Below, in pieces: positions 1-8,984 of a stretch of DNA of 64,000 nt. The notes under the pieces are model-generated. The model did not search any database. It had not been told where the DNA came from and saw only the letters and a list, made by a program, of their open reading frames with translations. A program made the position numbers and the translations under genes. The first letter of the stretch is position 1. The number at the start of each line of letters is the position of its first letter. The stretch is from Candidatus Ozemobacteraceae bacterium. Lineage in GTDB: Bacteria; Muiribacteriota; Ozemobacteria; Ozemobacterales; Ozemobacteraceae. Location of the stretch: positions 1 to 64,000 of the forward strand of contig DAOSOK010000006.1 of assembly GCA_035373905.1 (NCBI GenBank), read 5' to 3'.

Positions 1-482
1 TCCGGCGTGTATACGCCCTGCATCGGCGGGAACCGCGGCCCGACGCTGTCGTCGTTCTTTCCGCGAAGGGGGTTGTCGCCCATGTGGTTGATATGATCGG
101 TCATGACCATCAGGTCGCCGACCGAGAAGGTCCGGTTCAGGCCGCCGGAGGCGTTGGTGATGATCAGGTCGGCGCACCCCAGTCCTCGAAGAACGCGGAT
201 CGGGAAGGTGACCTCGGCCATGCTGTAACCTTCGTAGTAATGGAACCGGCCCTGCATGACGGCGACTTGCTTTCCGCCGACGCGGCCGCAGACGAGGCGG
301 CCCGAGTGGCCTTTCACGGTCGATACGGGGAAATGCGGGATGTCTCGATACTCGACCACGACCGGATCTTCGACCTTTTCGGCGAATTTTCCCAGTCCCG
401 AGCCGAGCACGACGGCCACGGCCGGCGGCGTCGCGATCCTCCCGCGAAGCATCGCAAGAGCCTGTTCCAGTTTGGTCTTCAT
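1..482 (-). CDS. Purine nucleoside phosphorylase (5' part, runs off the window)
   Basis: Reading the minus strand from an ATG at 482 gives a protein beginning MKTKLEQALAMLRGR, followed by AVVLGSGLGKF (phosphate-binding Gly-rich loop), VKGHSGRL (phosphate-binding His/Arg) and TNASGGLN. These are the signature segments of the trimeric inosine/guanosine-type purine nucleoside phosphorylase family (PunA/PNP class II). The enzyme splits purine (deoxy)ribonucleosides with phosphate to free base and (deoxy)ribose-1-phosphate in cytoplasmic purine salvage. A GGGGGAAGG run lies directly upstream of the ATG and can serve as ribosome binding site. About 160 codons are present; the C-terminal part lies beyond base 1. 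The upstream gene on this strand is separated from it by a hairpin terminator. Confidence 0.88.
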   Translation of the reverse strand, partial: MKTKLEQALAMLRGRIATPPAVAVVLGSGLGKFAEKVEDPVVVEYRDIPHFPVSTVKGHSGRLVCGRVGGKQVAVMQGRFHYYEGYSMAEVTFPIRVLRGLGCADLIITNASGGLNRTFSVGDLMVMTDHINHMGDNPLRGKNDDSVGPRFPPMQGVYTP

Positions 483-586
483 ACCTTCCCCCGCGTCGAA
501 AAGTTCGTTCAAATCGAGACCCGAAGCCTAACACGGCCATTCCGGACTGTCAAACGGCGCCGGGGCGCGGCAGCCCGTTTTCGACG

Positions 587-634
587 GAAAACGCCCCGGG
601 CGGCAACCGGTCTGACCGACTGCCGCCCGGGGCG
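587..634 (-). terminator. Rho-independent terminator after the barrel-like envelope protein gene
   Basis: Perfect 14-bp arms (592-605 and 621-634) with a 15-nt loop. On the minus strand the stem is followed by TTTTCC (AAAA at 587-590 on the plus strand). It lies 24 bases past the stop of the gene ending at 658 and ahead of the phosphorylase gene. Confidence 0.8.
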
Positions 635-657
635 TCGCCTTTCAGCACCCCTGAGCT

Positions 658-2046
658 TCAGAACCTGCTTTCGACGCCGAACGTGGGGCCCGCGTAGCTG
701 ACCTTCACCGTCTCATCGGCCGTTCTCCCCCGAAGGAGGAAATATCGATAGCCGAGAGAGCCGTACCACTCGGTTTCGGAGGGCATCTTCGCGTAATCCC
801 GGCCGATCAGAAAAGCCATGTCGAGATCGGTCAGATCGCCCGCCGTGTCACCCTGCTCCACCGTGAAGTATTTCAGGGACGCGTTGAAGGCGGCGTTCGC
901 ATTGATCTTTCCATGGCCTTCGAAGCCGACGTACGGGATCGGGAAGTCCTGGCTCAGTTCGCCGGACCTGAAACCGCCGGAAACCCGCTGTTCGACATGC
1001 ATGAACGCATGACTCATCTTTCCGCCGAACAGGATCCGCCACGCCACATCCCCGGTTTCCCTGATCAGACGAGCGAATCCGGCGTCGAAGAACCGCGCCT
1101 CGATATTCAGCAACGCGCCGAACCCGTAATTGAGGTTGTCGAACGTCATGTTCTTTTTCAGGAAGCCGCTGTGATCGAAATGCATGTAATCGAACCGGAG
1201 CTGGTTCCTCCTGGATATATTCCAGGCCGCCTTCATCGCGAACCGGTTCTGCTCGTCGATGCTCGTCTCATCCGCCAGATCCAGGTTCATCCCTCTCGAT
1301 TCCATTCTTCCGGACAGATCGCTTTGCCATCCGCGAAACTGAAGCGTTATCCGGGGCTGCCCGCTCACGCCTTTTTCTTCCACAACCGCCTCGGCAGTCT
1401 CTTCTGCGACCGGTTCCGCAGCTGAGGCGACCGGGACGGCCGGAGCGGGTTCGCTCGTCGAAGCGGCAGCCGGCGCCGGCTCCCCCGGGGCAGGAACTTC
1501 CGCCACCGGCTCTTTCTCCCCCGGAAGGGCCGTCACATCGACGTCCTCTCCCGTCACTCCCTCAAACTCCGCCAGATACTCGGCCAGCAGCGCATGAACG
1601 CTGTCGGGCGCATCCGCTTTCATCTGGTTGGCGAACTCCTCGATGCCGCTCGCGGGATATTTCGCTTTCAGCATTTTGCAGAGTTTTTTGGCATGGTCAT
1701 GATTGCCCATCATCACCCAGGCCTGTGCGGCTCCATAACAGGCGCCGGGGATGTTGGCGTCGGCCCCCTCGCGCATCACCCGCTGGTAGACATTCGCCGC
1801 CGACGCCCATTCCTCTTTTTCCATCAGGAATTCGGCGAGGCTCGACAGCACGAAGCCTTTCTGCGTCTTGTCCGAAGTTTGCTCCGCGGCTTCCATGAAT
1901 TTCGCCGTCACTTCCTCGATGGTTCCCGTCGCGCGGCTCTTGATCGCCTCCTCGTATGCCCGGCCGGCTCCCTGGGCGAAGCACGCGGAGATCCCGGACG
2001 CGATCACCACGACAGCCATCATTCGAATCACCAGTTTTTTCAGCAT
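658..2046 (-). CDS. Envelope protein with N-terminal TPR-like domain and C-terminal beta-barrel-like domain
   Basis: 462 residues, function unknown. Residues 1-25 form an export signal; it contains ISAC at 19-22, which fits a lipobox, but CFA-Q just after could be a signal peptidase I site. Residues about 30-150 are helical and TPR-like (AAQAWVMMGNHDHAKKLC). Residues about 165-225 are a low-complexity Ala/Pro/Glu/Val linker. The last 230 residues alternate polar and hydrophobic positions with many aromatics and end in Phe (GVESRF), the usual last residue of an outer-membrane barrel. I infer an outer-membrane anchored protein with a periplasmic protein-interaction arm. It is the last gene of the long minus-strand run and is followed by a terminator. 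It may have its own promoter at 2071-2079. Confidence 0.7.
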   Translation of the reverse strand: MLKKLVIRMMAVVVIASGISACFAQGAGRAYEEAIKSRATGTIEEVTAKFMEAAEQTSDKTQKGFVLSSLAEFLMEKEEWASAANVYQRVMREGADANIPGACYGAAQAWVMMGNHDHAKKLCKMLKAKYPASGIEEFANQMKADAPDSVHALLAEYLAEFEGVTGEDVDVTALPGEKEPVAEVPAPGEPAPAAASTSEPAPAVPVASAAEPVAEETAEAVVEEKGVSGQPRITLQFRGWQSDLSGRMESRGMNLDLADETSIDEQNRFAMKAAWNISRRNQLRFDYMHFDHSGFLKKNMTFDNLNYGFGALLNIEARFFDAGFARLIRETGDVAWRILFGGKMSHAFMHVEQRVSGGFRSGELSQDFPIPYVGFEGHGKINANAAFNASLKYFTVEQGDTAGDLTDLDMAFLIGRDYAKMPSETEWYGSLGYRYFLLRGRTADETVKVSYAGPTFGVESRF

Positions 2047-2070
2047 GCGTCTTCCTCACATCCATCGTTA

Positions 2071-2079
2071 TTTATATCA
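2071..2079 (-). promoter_or_regulatory. Possible extended -10 promoter of the barrel-like protein gene
   Basis: On the minus strand this reads TGATATAAA, an extended -10 (TGn-TATAAA), 25 bases before the ATG at 2046. No good -35 is seen. The same element, TGATATAAT, precedes the histidine-degradation operon at 46196. Confidence 0.4.
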
Positions 2080-2087
2080 GGCACCGA

Positions 2088-2149
2088 ATGTTCCGTTGTC
2101 CTCATGGCACGAAGACGACATGCGCCGGAACATTTTGCATACTTATGCA
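2088..2149. promoter_or_regulatory. Two inverted repeats upstream of the barrel-like protein gene
   Basis: ATGTTCCG (2088-2095) is matched by CGGAACAT (2126-2133) across 30 nt. Next to it lies a 14-bp palindrome TGCATA-CT-TATGCA (2136-2149). Both sit in the only sizeable gap inside the 2-12 kb run, upstream of the extended -10. They could be operator sites or an mRNA structure; no regulator can be named. Confidence 0.3.
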
Positions 2150-2170
2150 TTTATATTTATCACCACATTT

Positions 2171-3439
2171 TCATCGGGCCGCCGCATACACGGCATCAGC
2201 CAGCGGCACGTACGCGCTCCGGGGAAAGGCGCTCCGGAGGTGCGTCAGCACGCGGTTCGCCTCCTCGAGATTGCCGACTTCGATCAGAATGCGGATCAGG
2301 TAATACAGAGCTCCCTCCTTCACGGCGACGTTGTTCGTTCCCTCGAATGCGGATCTGAAGCCGAAATACGCCTCGGTCGTCTGGCCCATCGCATATTGCG
2401 TGTAGGCGTTCAGAAACCGGTATCGGTCTACGGGAATGCGCTTCGGATCCGGGCGAACGCGCTGCAGGAACGTGAACGCCGCCTGCGGGTTCCGCTCCTG
2501 GATGTAGCACTCGGCCAGCAGGAACGCGGCCTTCTGGAACTCGTCCTCGCTCAGGCCGCCGTAGAGCGCATCGTTGAGAGCGAGGCGAGCCGAGAGATAC
2601 TCGCCCTCCTCGAAGAATTTCACGCCCTGAAGGAACTGGTCGCGGGCGTGTTTCGGCCGCGCGTTCGCGACGAGGGTCTTCGTTATATAATCTTTAGCAT
2701 ACTTCGTCATGACCTCTTCCGAGAGGCCGTTGAAGCACGAATCGAGTTCGGCCGCCACGTCCCCGCTTTCGAGAAGCCTGTTGATGAACCGGTGCAGGGC
2801 CTCGTTCCCGAAGGTTTTCAGGAGGAACTGCACCTTCAAATAGTTTTCGACGTATCGCTCCAGCGATATCGGATTGCCGTCGTCGCTTTCATCCTCGTTG
2901 CTGAACTGGGCCAGGCTGAATCCCCGTCGCATCAGCGCCTTGATCCGGGCCAGCCCCTGGTCGGCGGCATGCACGGCCGTCCCTTCCTTGATCCACATCG
3001 GCATTCCCTCGTAGGTGGCAAGGCCGGTGACGTCTGCCATGACGGCATGCGTCAACTCGTGGGTCATCTCCTCGATCAGCGTCGCCTGGCCGGTGACAAG
3101 GAATTCGAGATCGAGATAGATATAATGCAGGATCCTGCGGCCGGCGGACTGGACAGAACGCCTCTTTCCCCGCAGCCTGAGGCCGTTGTGGGTCAGTTCG
3201 TCCGAAAACACGACGATCACCTCGAGGCGGTCCGGAACGGGGACGCCGAGCGAGCGTTTGATCTTCTGGAGGGCTTCCTGATACACGAACGGCAGATCCG
3301 CGAGCATCTTCTCATACTGCGGGGTGCCGCGATACCGGCCTGCGTAGCTCGTGTCGATGTTGAGCGCGGCTTCCCCGTTTCCCGTCCACAGCAGCAGGGC
3401 CGAGGCAATCAGAAGCATCAGTCCGCACGCACGTTTCAT
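2171..3439 (-). CDS. Exported gluzincin (peptidase MA-like) metalloprotease with TPR tail
   Basis: 422 residues. Signal peptide about 1-24 (ends NGEA-A). The zinc-peptidase motif HELTH is at 127-131, followed by PMWIKEGTA at 147-155, whose Glu152 fits the third zinc ligand of the gluzincins (HExxH plus downstream E in a W-x-x-E-G context). This is the arrangement of the peptidase_MA family. From about residue 240 the sequence turns into helical TPR-like repeats (FLLAECYIQERNPQAAFTFLQR; ARLALNDALYGG). Probably a periplasmic or surface protease whose substrate is chosen by the TPR part; the substrate is unknown. It starts 4 bases after the stop of the zinc-ribbon/TPR gene, so the two are surely co-transcribed. 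Confidence 0.75.
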   Translation of the reverse strand: MKRACGLMLLIASALLLWTGNGEAALNIDTSYAGRYRGTPQYEKMLADLPFVYQEALQKIKRSLGVPVPDRLEVIVVFSDELTHNGLRLRGKRRSVQSAGRRILHYIYLDLEFLVTGQATLIEEMTHELTHAVMADVTGLATYEGMPMWIKEGTAVHAADQGLARIKALMRRGFSLAQFSNEDESDDGNPISLERYVENYLKVQFLLKTFGNEALHRFINRLLESGDVAAELDSCFNGLSEEVMTKYAKDYITKTLVANARPKHARDQFLQGVKFFEEGEYLSARLALNDALYGGLSEDEFQKAAFLLAECYIQERNPQAAFTFLQRVRPDPKRIPVDRYRFLNAYTQYAMGQTTEAYFGFRSAFEGTNNVAVKEGALYYLIRILIEVGNLEEANRVLTHLRSAFPRSAYVPLADAVYAAAR

Positions 3440-3443
3440 GTCG

Positions 3444-5015
3444 TCACCGCCCTTCGGCGCCGGCCGGCGCCGCCGTGGACGAAGCCTGGCCTGCGGCGGC
3501 CTCCGCCTGCGCGGGCAACGTCGCGAGGACCGCTTCGATCTGCCGTTTCAGCCCGGGAACGGCGTTCGCGTCCGGTCGCGCCGCGATGCGTTCGAACACG
3601 GCGCGCGGCGCATCGAGCAGGTTCATTTCCCGACAGATGACGGCGTTGTGGAACTCGATTTCCGCGGAGGGGGTCGCCACCGATTCCCTGATCCGAAACA
3701 TGACTTCGAGGGCCTCATTCGATCGGCCGTTCTTGTGAAGAGCCCAGGCAAGCGTGTCCAGGTTGAAGACGTACCCGGGCTGGAGATCGACGGATTTTTT
3801 GGCCAGCTCGAGCGCAAACGCAGGCTCCCGATCGAGTTCGAGAAGGGTGAACGCCAGGTTGTTCAGCAGAACGGGATCCTGCGGTTCGAGATCGACCGCC
3901 TTTCTGTAGGCGTCGACGGCCTCGTTCCGCCTGTCCTGGGACGTGAGAATGTCGGCGAGCAGCATCCACAGCCGATATTCGCCCGGATGCCGTTTCACGG
4001 CCTCCGATGCCGCCTGGACAGCCTCGGAAGCGAGCCCGAGACCGTTCAGCTCCATGCCCAGCGCCAGATGGTATCTGGCCGCCCGGGGCTCGGCCCGGAC
4101 CGCCTTCCGGAGATGCTCGAGTCCTGCCGCCTTTTCGTCGGCATCTCGCCCGCGGGCCAGCAGTAGAAGCCCATGCAGATGATGGGCCGAGGCATCCTGA
4201 GGACTTCTCGCCAGCGCGTCCCTGGTCCAGGCGAGCGCACGTTCGTGCCGGCCGAGAAGCACGGCGATCCGGGCCTGGACGACGAGCCTCGATGAAGCCG
4301 GGAGTATCGCCAGTCCCAGGGCAGCCAGACAAAGGGCAAGCCCCAGCAGGCGGGCCATCCCCGGCGACCGGCTCGAGGCGCCGACGCCGTTGCCATACCC
4401 GATCAGCGCGGCCAGCCCTTCGTCGGCAGAACCCGAGGGGACCTGGCGCCCCGGGGAGCGCTCGCCGCCATCGGCCGCCGCCGGAAGAAACCCGATCGGC
4501 GGCATCTCCGTCCGAGAAAGGCGACTCACACCTCCGACGACACCGGCAATATAGAACGCTATAAATATGCAGAACTCGATTCCCAGCATCAGATACGGTT
4601 CGTCGGCAAGGGTAATGCCGGGGTGTCCGTTGCCAAGAATAGCCTGTTCGAGAGTCATTCCGATCAGGACGGTCACCGGAAGCAGAGAAACGGCATAGAC
4701 GCCTCCCCGCCAGGCCGAGATCATGTCGGGAGCTCTGCCTGAAGTCGCGGCGGCCAGCCATAGGCCTACGGCGCCGCCGATGTAGACGAGAGCCAGAATC
4801 ATGCCCAGGTCGGCCCCGGATTCGAGCGGGGACTCCCAGCCGATATCCCAGGCAAGCATGATTCCGAGGATCACCAGCGAAACGGGAGTGCCGAACAGCA
4901 GCGTCCGGTGACGACGGGTATCGAGAAGCGACGCGAGATCCCTTCCGCAGGTCGTGCAGAACACCGCCTGCCGCTGCAGTTCATTCCCGCATTCGGGGCA
5001 TCGTCGTCCGTTCAT
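3444..5015 (-). CDS. Zinc-ribbon, multi-TM protein with C-terminal TPR repeats
   Basis: 523 residues from the ATG at 5015. The start is fixed by its overlap with the asparaginase stop (ATGA) and because Met-Asn-Gly is followed at once by a four-Cys zinc ribbon: C6PEC9 and C20TTC23. About five hydrophobic segments follow (roughly 40-60, 70-90, 105-125, 145-172 and 235-255), then TPR repeats from about 260 to 470 (RNEAVDAYRKAVDLEPQDPV; ALELAKKSVDLQPGYVFNLD). The C-terminus is Ala/Glu/Gly-rich. The topology suggests a cytoplasmic ribbon and a TPR array tethered to the inner membrane, but no function can be assigned. It sits between asparaginase and the metallopeptidase in one transcription unit. 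An in-frame extension upstream of 5015 is antisense-like and was not used. Confidence 0.7.
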   Translation of the reverse strand: MNGRRCPECGNELQRQAVFCTTCGRDLASLLDTRRHRTLLFGTPVSLVILGIMLAWDIGWESPLESGADLGMILALVYIGGAVGLWLAAATSGRAPDMISAWRGGVYAVSLLPVTVLIGMTLEQAILGNGHPGITLADEPYLMLGIEFCIFIAFYIAGVVGGVSRLSRTEMPPIGFLPAAADGGERSPGRQVPSGSADEGLAALIGYGNGVGASSRSPGMARLLGLALCLAALGLAILPASSRLVVQARIAVLLGRHERALAWTRDALARSPQDASAHHLHGLLLLARGRDADEKAAGLEHLRKAVRAEPRAARYHLALGMELNGLGLASEAVQAASEAVKRHPGEYRLWMLLADILTSQDRRNEAVDAYRKAVDLEPQDPVLLNNLAFTLLELDREPAFALELAKKSVDLQPGYVFNLDTLAWALHKNGRSNEALEVMFRIRESVATPSAEIEFHNAVICREMNLLDAPRAVFERIAARPDANAVPGLKRQIEAVLATLPAQAEAAAGQASSTAAPAGAEGR

Positions 5016-6034
5016 GCGATCTCGTGAAGTTCTCCTGCAAAAGCCTTCTGCATGAGCGATCCGACGGTCGCCGGATCGTCCGTCTGGCCAAGCACCCACA
5101 TGAGCTTGACGAGGGCCGTTTCAGGCGTCATGTCCATGGCCGGGATCGCCCCCGCCAGGAGCGCGGACCTGCCGACCTGGTACAGTTCCATTTCGGTCGA
5201 ACCGACGAGGCACTGGGTGCAGACGACGACGGGAACGCGCCGCGCCGTCGCTTCGGCGATCGCGGGAACCAGGGACGCCCCTTCCGCGTTCGGAATATGC
5301 CCTGCGCCGTATCCCTCGAGAACGAGTCCCGCGTGGGTCGCGACGAGATGCGACACGACCTCGGGCTTCAGGCCCGGATACACCGGGAGCATCGCCACGT
5401 CCGGATTCAAAAACGCCCTCAGCAGGGCCCGGCGCTTTCCGCGCATGCGTAGCCCGTCGTCCATTCGGATCGTCAGGCCGATCGTGCCCACCGGAGGGGC
5501 ATTCACCGATGTAAACGCCTGCATATCGAACGCCGAGGTTTTTTTGGCCCGGGCCGCCCGGATCACCAGCGCCCCGAACACGACCAGCACCTCCGCCACG
5601 TCGCCGCACGCGACGCGCACAGCATTGATCAGGTTCGCCCGACCGTCGGATCCGATCTCGTCGAGAGGGACCTGCGAACCGGTCATCACGACGGGCTTCG
5701 GCAGTTCCTGCAGCATGAACGCAAGGGCCGAGGCCGTGTAGCAGAGCGTATCGGTACCGTGCGTGATCACGACGCCGTCGCACGCGTCGAGCCGCCGGTA
5801 GATCGCCTTCGCGAGATCCAGCCAGAACGCGGGCTGGAGGTTCGTAGAGTCGAGATTCACCAGCGGAAGCACCTCGATCTCCGCCAGTTGCCGCAGTTCG
5901 GGTACCTTGTTCAGCAGCATTCCGGCATCGGAGCACGGAGCGAGACCGCCGTCGCTCCCGCGCACCATCGTGATCGTGCCTCCCGTGGAGACGATCAGGA
6001 TACGCGGCTTTCCGTCCGTTTTCAGTAGGGTCAT
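5012..6034 (-). CDS. ansA: L-asparaginase (type I, cytoplasmic type)
   Basis: 340 residues, the normal length. The first catalytic Thr motif is STGGTITM near residues 16-23. The second, VITHGTDTLCYTAS, near residue 90, holds the Thr-Asp pair and is followed by the typical VVMTGSQVPL. It hydrolyses L-asparagine to aspartate and ammonia. There is no signal peptide, so the type I cytoplasmic form is likely. It lies 13 bases after the MlaD-like gene and overlaps the next gene by 4 bases (ATGA). A link to lipid transport is not obvious; the run may simply be a long multi-purpose operon. Confidence 0.9.
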   Translation of the reverse strand: MTLLKTDGKPRILIVSTGGTITMVRGSDGGLAPCSDAGMLLNKVPELRQLAEIEVLPLVNLDSTNLQPAFWLDLAKAIYRRLDACDGVVITHGTDTLCYTASALAFMLQELPKPVVMTGSQVPLDEIGSDGRANLINAVRVACGDVAEVLVVFGALVIRAARAKKTSAFDMQAFTSVNAPPVGTIGLTIRMDDGLRMRGKRRALLRAFLNPDVAMLPVYPGLKPEVVSHLVATHAGLVLEGYGAGHIPNAEGASLVPAIAEATARRVPVVVCTQCLVGSTEMELYQVGRSALLAGAIPAMDMTPETALVKLMWVLGQTDDPATVGSLMQKAFAGELHEIA

Positions 6035-6047
6035 GGCTCGCCCTTCG

Positions 6048-7430
6048 TCAGAACTTGTATTCGATCGCGAAGTTCACGTCCTTCTTGTCGGTCACGTCGT
6101 CGACCCGCAGCTGGAACTTCAGTCCCGGCCGGATCGCATACCCGCTCGTGAAGCGCACGGTCGGATCGCGGGTGTCGATAACGTCGAGGCTGTAGTTGAT
6201 GTCCTGCGCCCACTGGTAGTCGACACCGAGGCCGACCTTCGAGCTGATGACGCCGGCACGCTTGATCAGCCGCTGTTGCGGGTCGCGGGCGACCATCAGG
6301 TTGAACAGCGGATCCCCGCCGATGTCTTCGACGCCGACGCGGTAGAAACTCTTTTCGCTCGGCCAGATGTCGACCATGATGTCGCTGAAGAAGGTGTCTT
6401 CTTCTTTATTATATCTAAGCAAATACTTGAAGTCGATGCGGGTCTGCTTGATATTCAGAAACACCTTGTCGACGGCCTGGGCGATCTTGTGCGCGTCGTC
6501 GAGGCCCGTCTTGATCTTGCTGCGGATATCCTTCTCGGTGACGATCTCCTTCACCTCGCGGGTGATCTCCTTGGCGTTTTCGCTGGCCTTGCGCAGCGAC
6601 TCGACCGTCGACTTCACGTCGTTCGTCAGCTTCTGATCACGGTTGAGTTCCTCGATCATCTTGTCGAGGCGGTCGGACACGGTCTTCACGTTGTCGACGA
6701 TTTCCTTGAGGCTTTCCCTGTTTTCGCTCGAGATCTCGCCGATGCGCTTGCTGAAGTCCTTCATGTTGTTCACGATGTCGCGGATCGACTGGCGGTTGGC
6801 GTCGACCTCCTCGTCCACCTTGCGGAGGACGTTCTCGAGATGCTCGACGATCCTGTCGGTGCGATCCTGCACCGACTCGATGATCTTGTTGACGTTTTTG
6901 GAGGCGGTTTCGGCGTTCTTGAAGATCGCGCGGGTGCTCTGCTTCAGTTCCGGATCGCCGACGATATCCTTGGCCGAGGCGGTCAGGCTCTGCAGTTTCT
7001 TGAGCAGCTCGTTTCCCTGCTCGAACAGTTCCTCCATGCGTGTCGGGTCGGTTCCCTCGACGACGCTTTCGTTTTGGACATAGGGGGCCGACTGGTCGCG
7101 GGTCGGCACGATTTCGATGAATTTTTCGCCCATCAGGCCGGCGGTTCCGATCGTGAAGGTATTGCGATTCCGGATCCGATGGCGTTTTTCACGGATATAG
7201 CACTTGACGACGACCTGGTCGTCGCGAATCTCGATGGTCTCGACCTTGCCGATCTTGACGCCGGCCATCGAGACGGAAGCCCCGGTACTCAGGCCGTTGA
7301 CCGAGTAAAAGGTCACGTAGAAGCGATAGCCGCGCTCCGTCAGCTGGATGTCCCCGATGATGAACACCATGTACACCAGCAGGAAGGTGGCGATGAGAGT
7401 GATGATTCCGACTTTGAATGTTGAGTTCAT
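6048..7430 (-). CDS. mlaD: MlaD-like MCE-domain protein with long coiled coil and C-terminal beta domain
   Basis: 460 residues. One N-terminal membrane helix (about 7-27) is followed by an MCE domain (about 38-115; VNGLSTGASVSMAGVKIGKV, then GLMGEKFIEI). From about 130 to 330 there is a long Lys/Glu-rich coiled coil. The last 120 residues are predicted beta-strand rich and end in Phe (FAIEYKF). MlaD-type proteins are the substrate-binding subunits of phospholipid ABC importers/exporters anchored in the inner membrane. E. coli MlaD is only about 183 residues, so the coiled coil and the beta domain are large additions. They might let the protein span the periplasm and contact the outer membrane; that is inference. 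It sits 16 bases after mlaF. Confidence 0.85.
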   Translation of the reverse strand: MNSTFKVGIITLIATFLLVYMVFIIGDIQLTERGYRFYVTFYSVNGLSTGASVSMAGVKIGKVETIEIRDDQVVVKCYIREKRHRIRNRNTFTIGTAGLMGEKFIEIVPTRDQSAPYVQNESVVEGTDPTRMEELFEQGNELLKKLQSLTASAKDIVGDPELKQSTRAIFKNAETASKNVNKIIESVQDRTDRIVEHLENVLRKVDEEVDANRQSIRDIVNNMKDFSKRIGEISSENRESLKEIVDNVKTVSDRLDKMIEELNRDQKLTNDVKSTVESLRKASENAKEITREVKEIVTEKDIRSKIKTGLDDAHKIAQAVDKVFLNIKQTRIDFKYLLRYNKEEDTFFSDIMVDIWPSEKSFYRVGVEDIGGDPLFNLMVARDPQQRLIKRAGVISSKVGLGVDYQWAQDINYSLDVIDTRDPTVRFTSGYAIRPGLKFQLRVDDVTDKKDVNFAIEYKF

Positions 7431-7446
7431 TGCTGTTTCCTCGCCT

Positions 7447-8193
7447 TCACAGGAGCGTCATGGGACCCTTGGCTTCGCCGCGGATGAATTGCTGGACAAC
7501 AGGATCGGGGGAATTGATGATCTCTTCCTTCGTGCCGATGGCGACGATCTTGCCGCCGTAATGCAGCGCCAGACGGTCGCAGACCCGATAGGCGGAGCCG
7601 AGGTCGTGCGTGACGACGATCGAGGTGACGCCCAGTCGTTTCTTCAGGCTGAGGTGCAGTTCGTCGATCGCCGACGTCATGATCGGATCGAGACCGGTCG
7701 TGGGCTCGTCGTAGAGAATGATCTCCGGTTCCATCGCGATGGCGCGGGCGAGGCCGACGCGCTTGCGCATGCCGCCCGAGAGTTCGCTCGGCATGAGGTT
7801 GTTGGAACCCGGCAATCCCACCATCTCGAGTTTTTCCGAGACGATGTGGTGAATCGCGAGATTCGAGAGGTTCGTGTGCTTGCGAAGGCCGAACGCGATG
7901 TTCTCCTCGACCGTGAGCGAGTCGAACAGGGCGGCCGACTGGAACAGCATGCCCATGCGCATACGCAGAGCGTCGAGGCGCATCTGGCTGAAGTTCGTGA
8001 TGTCCTCGCCGTCGATGAGCACCTGGCCCTCGTCAGGCTTGAGCAGGCCGATGATATGCTTGAGGAGCACGCTTTTGCCGCATCCCGACGGGCCGAGAAT
8101 CACGAGCGACTCGCCTTTGTATATCTTTAGATTTATTCCGCTCAGCACCCGTTTGGGACCGAACGCTTTCGACAGGTTCGAGATGATGATCAT
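7447..8193 (-). CDS. mlaF: MlaF-like ABC transporter ATPase
   Basis: 248 residues. Walker A GPSGCGKS is near residues 34-41, the signature LSGGMRKRVGLARA follows, and Walker B IILYDEPTTGLDP is followed by the H-loop VVTHD. LSGGM instead of LSGGQ is typical of the MlaF/Ttg2A group of MCE-associated ATPases. It powers lipid movement through MlaE and the MCE protein. The ATG overlaps the end of mlaE by 4 bases, and mlaD follows after 16 bases, so E-F-D form one operon. Confidence 0.92.
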   Translation of the reverse strand: MIIISNLSKAFGPKRVLSGINLKIYKGESLVILGPSGCGKSVLLKHIIGLLKPDEGQVLIDGEDITNFSQMRLDALRMRMGMLFQSAALFDSLTVEENIAFGLRKHTNLSNLAIHHIVSEKLEMVGLPGSNNLMPSELSGGMRKRVGLARAIAMEPEIILYDEPTTGLDPIMTSAIDELHLSLKKRLGVTSIVVTHDLGSAYRVCDRLALHYGGKIVAIGTKEEIINSPDPVVQQFIRGEAKGPMTLL

Positions 8194-8981
8194 TGCAGGT
8201 ATGCCATGTTGAAATTATTGATGCCGACGGTCAGGAAGTAGTTGACGGCGAGGATGAACATGATCGCGAGCACGACGGCGCCCGTGGTGCTCTTGCCGAC
8301 GCCCTCGGCGCCGCCTTCGGTCGTGAACCCCTTGTAGCAGCCGATGATGCCGATCAGGGCGCCGAACACCATCGCTTTGAACAGGCCGCCCATCAGGTCG
8401 TAGATCTTGAGATTCTGGAGGATCGAGTCGCTGAAGGTGGTCAGAGTCTGGCCGATCTGGTAGACCGCGACGATCGAGCCGCCGATCGCGCCGACGATGT
8501 TCGTGAAGATCGTCAGCATGAACAGCATGATCGTGCAGCCCCAGAACCGCGGCACGACGAGATAATCGACGGGATTGGTCGCCATCGTCTCGAGCGCGTC
8601 GATCTGCTCGGTGATCTTCATGGTGCCGAGCTCGGCCGCGATGGCCGATCCGACGCGGCCCGCGACGACGATCGAGGTGAGAATCGGCGCAAGTTCGCGG
8701 GCCATCGCGAGACTGACGACCCCGCCGACGTATCGCTCGGCGCCGAGCTGGGTGAATTGATACCCGATCTGGACGACGAGAACGGCGCCCGTCGAAAAGC
8801 CGGTGATCATGACCATCGGCAGCGAGTCGACGCCGATCCTGGACATCTGCTCGATGAGATTGCCGAATCCGAATCTGCCGTTCCGCAGGCTGTGAAACGT
8901 CCAGTACAGCGACTGGAGGAACAGGAGCGACAGGTTCCCGAACAGTTCAACGAAGCTGCGAGCCAGGTTTACAAGGATCAC
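8190..8981 (-). CDS. mlaE: MlaE-like lipid ABC transporter permease
   Basis: 263 residues with five to six hydrophobic segments and the MlaE (YrbE) family core: QIGYQFTQLGAERYVGGVVS, SAIAAELGTMKITEQIDALE and MATNPVDYLVVPR. It is the inner-membrane permease of the Mla-type system that moves phospholipids between the two membranes. The gene overlaps mlaF by 4 bases and starts 3 bases after the S55 protease gene stop. No mlaB or mlaC homologue is visible next to it, as is common outside Proteobacteria. Confidence 0.92.
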   Translation of the reverse strand: MILVNLARSFVELFGNLSLLFLQSLYWTFHSLRNGRFGFGNLIEQMSRIGVDSLPMVMITGFSTGAVLVVQIGYQFTQLGAERYVGGVVSLAMARELAPILTSIVVAGRVGSAIAAELGTMKITEQIDALETMATNPVDYLVVPRFWGCTIMLFMLTIFTNIVGAIGGSIVAVYQIGQTLTTFSDSILQNLKIYDLMGGLFKAMVFGALIGIIGCYKGFTTEGGAEGVGKSTTGAVVLAIMFILAVNYFLTVGINNFNMAYLQ

Positions 8982-8984
8982 GGT

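Noticed and set aside
1868..3640. Plus-strand open frame of 590 codons, and similar ones at 5907-7424 and 8193-10358.
   Set aside because: All are shadows of the minus-strand peptidase, MCE, Mla and S55 genes, with low-complexity composition and no domain.
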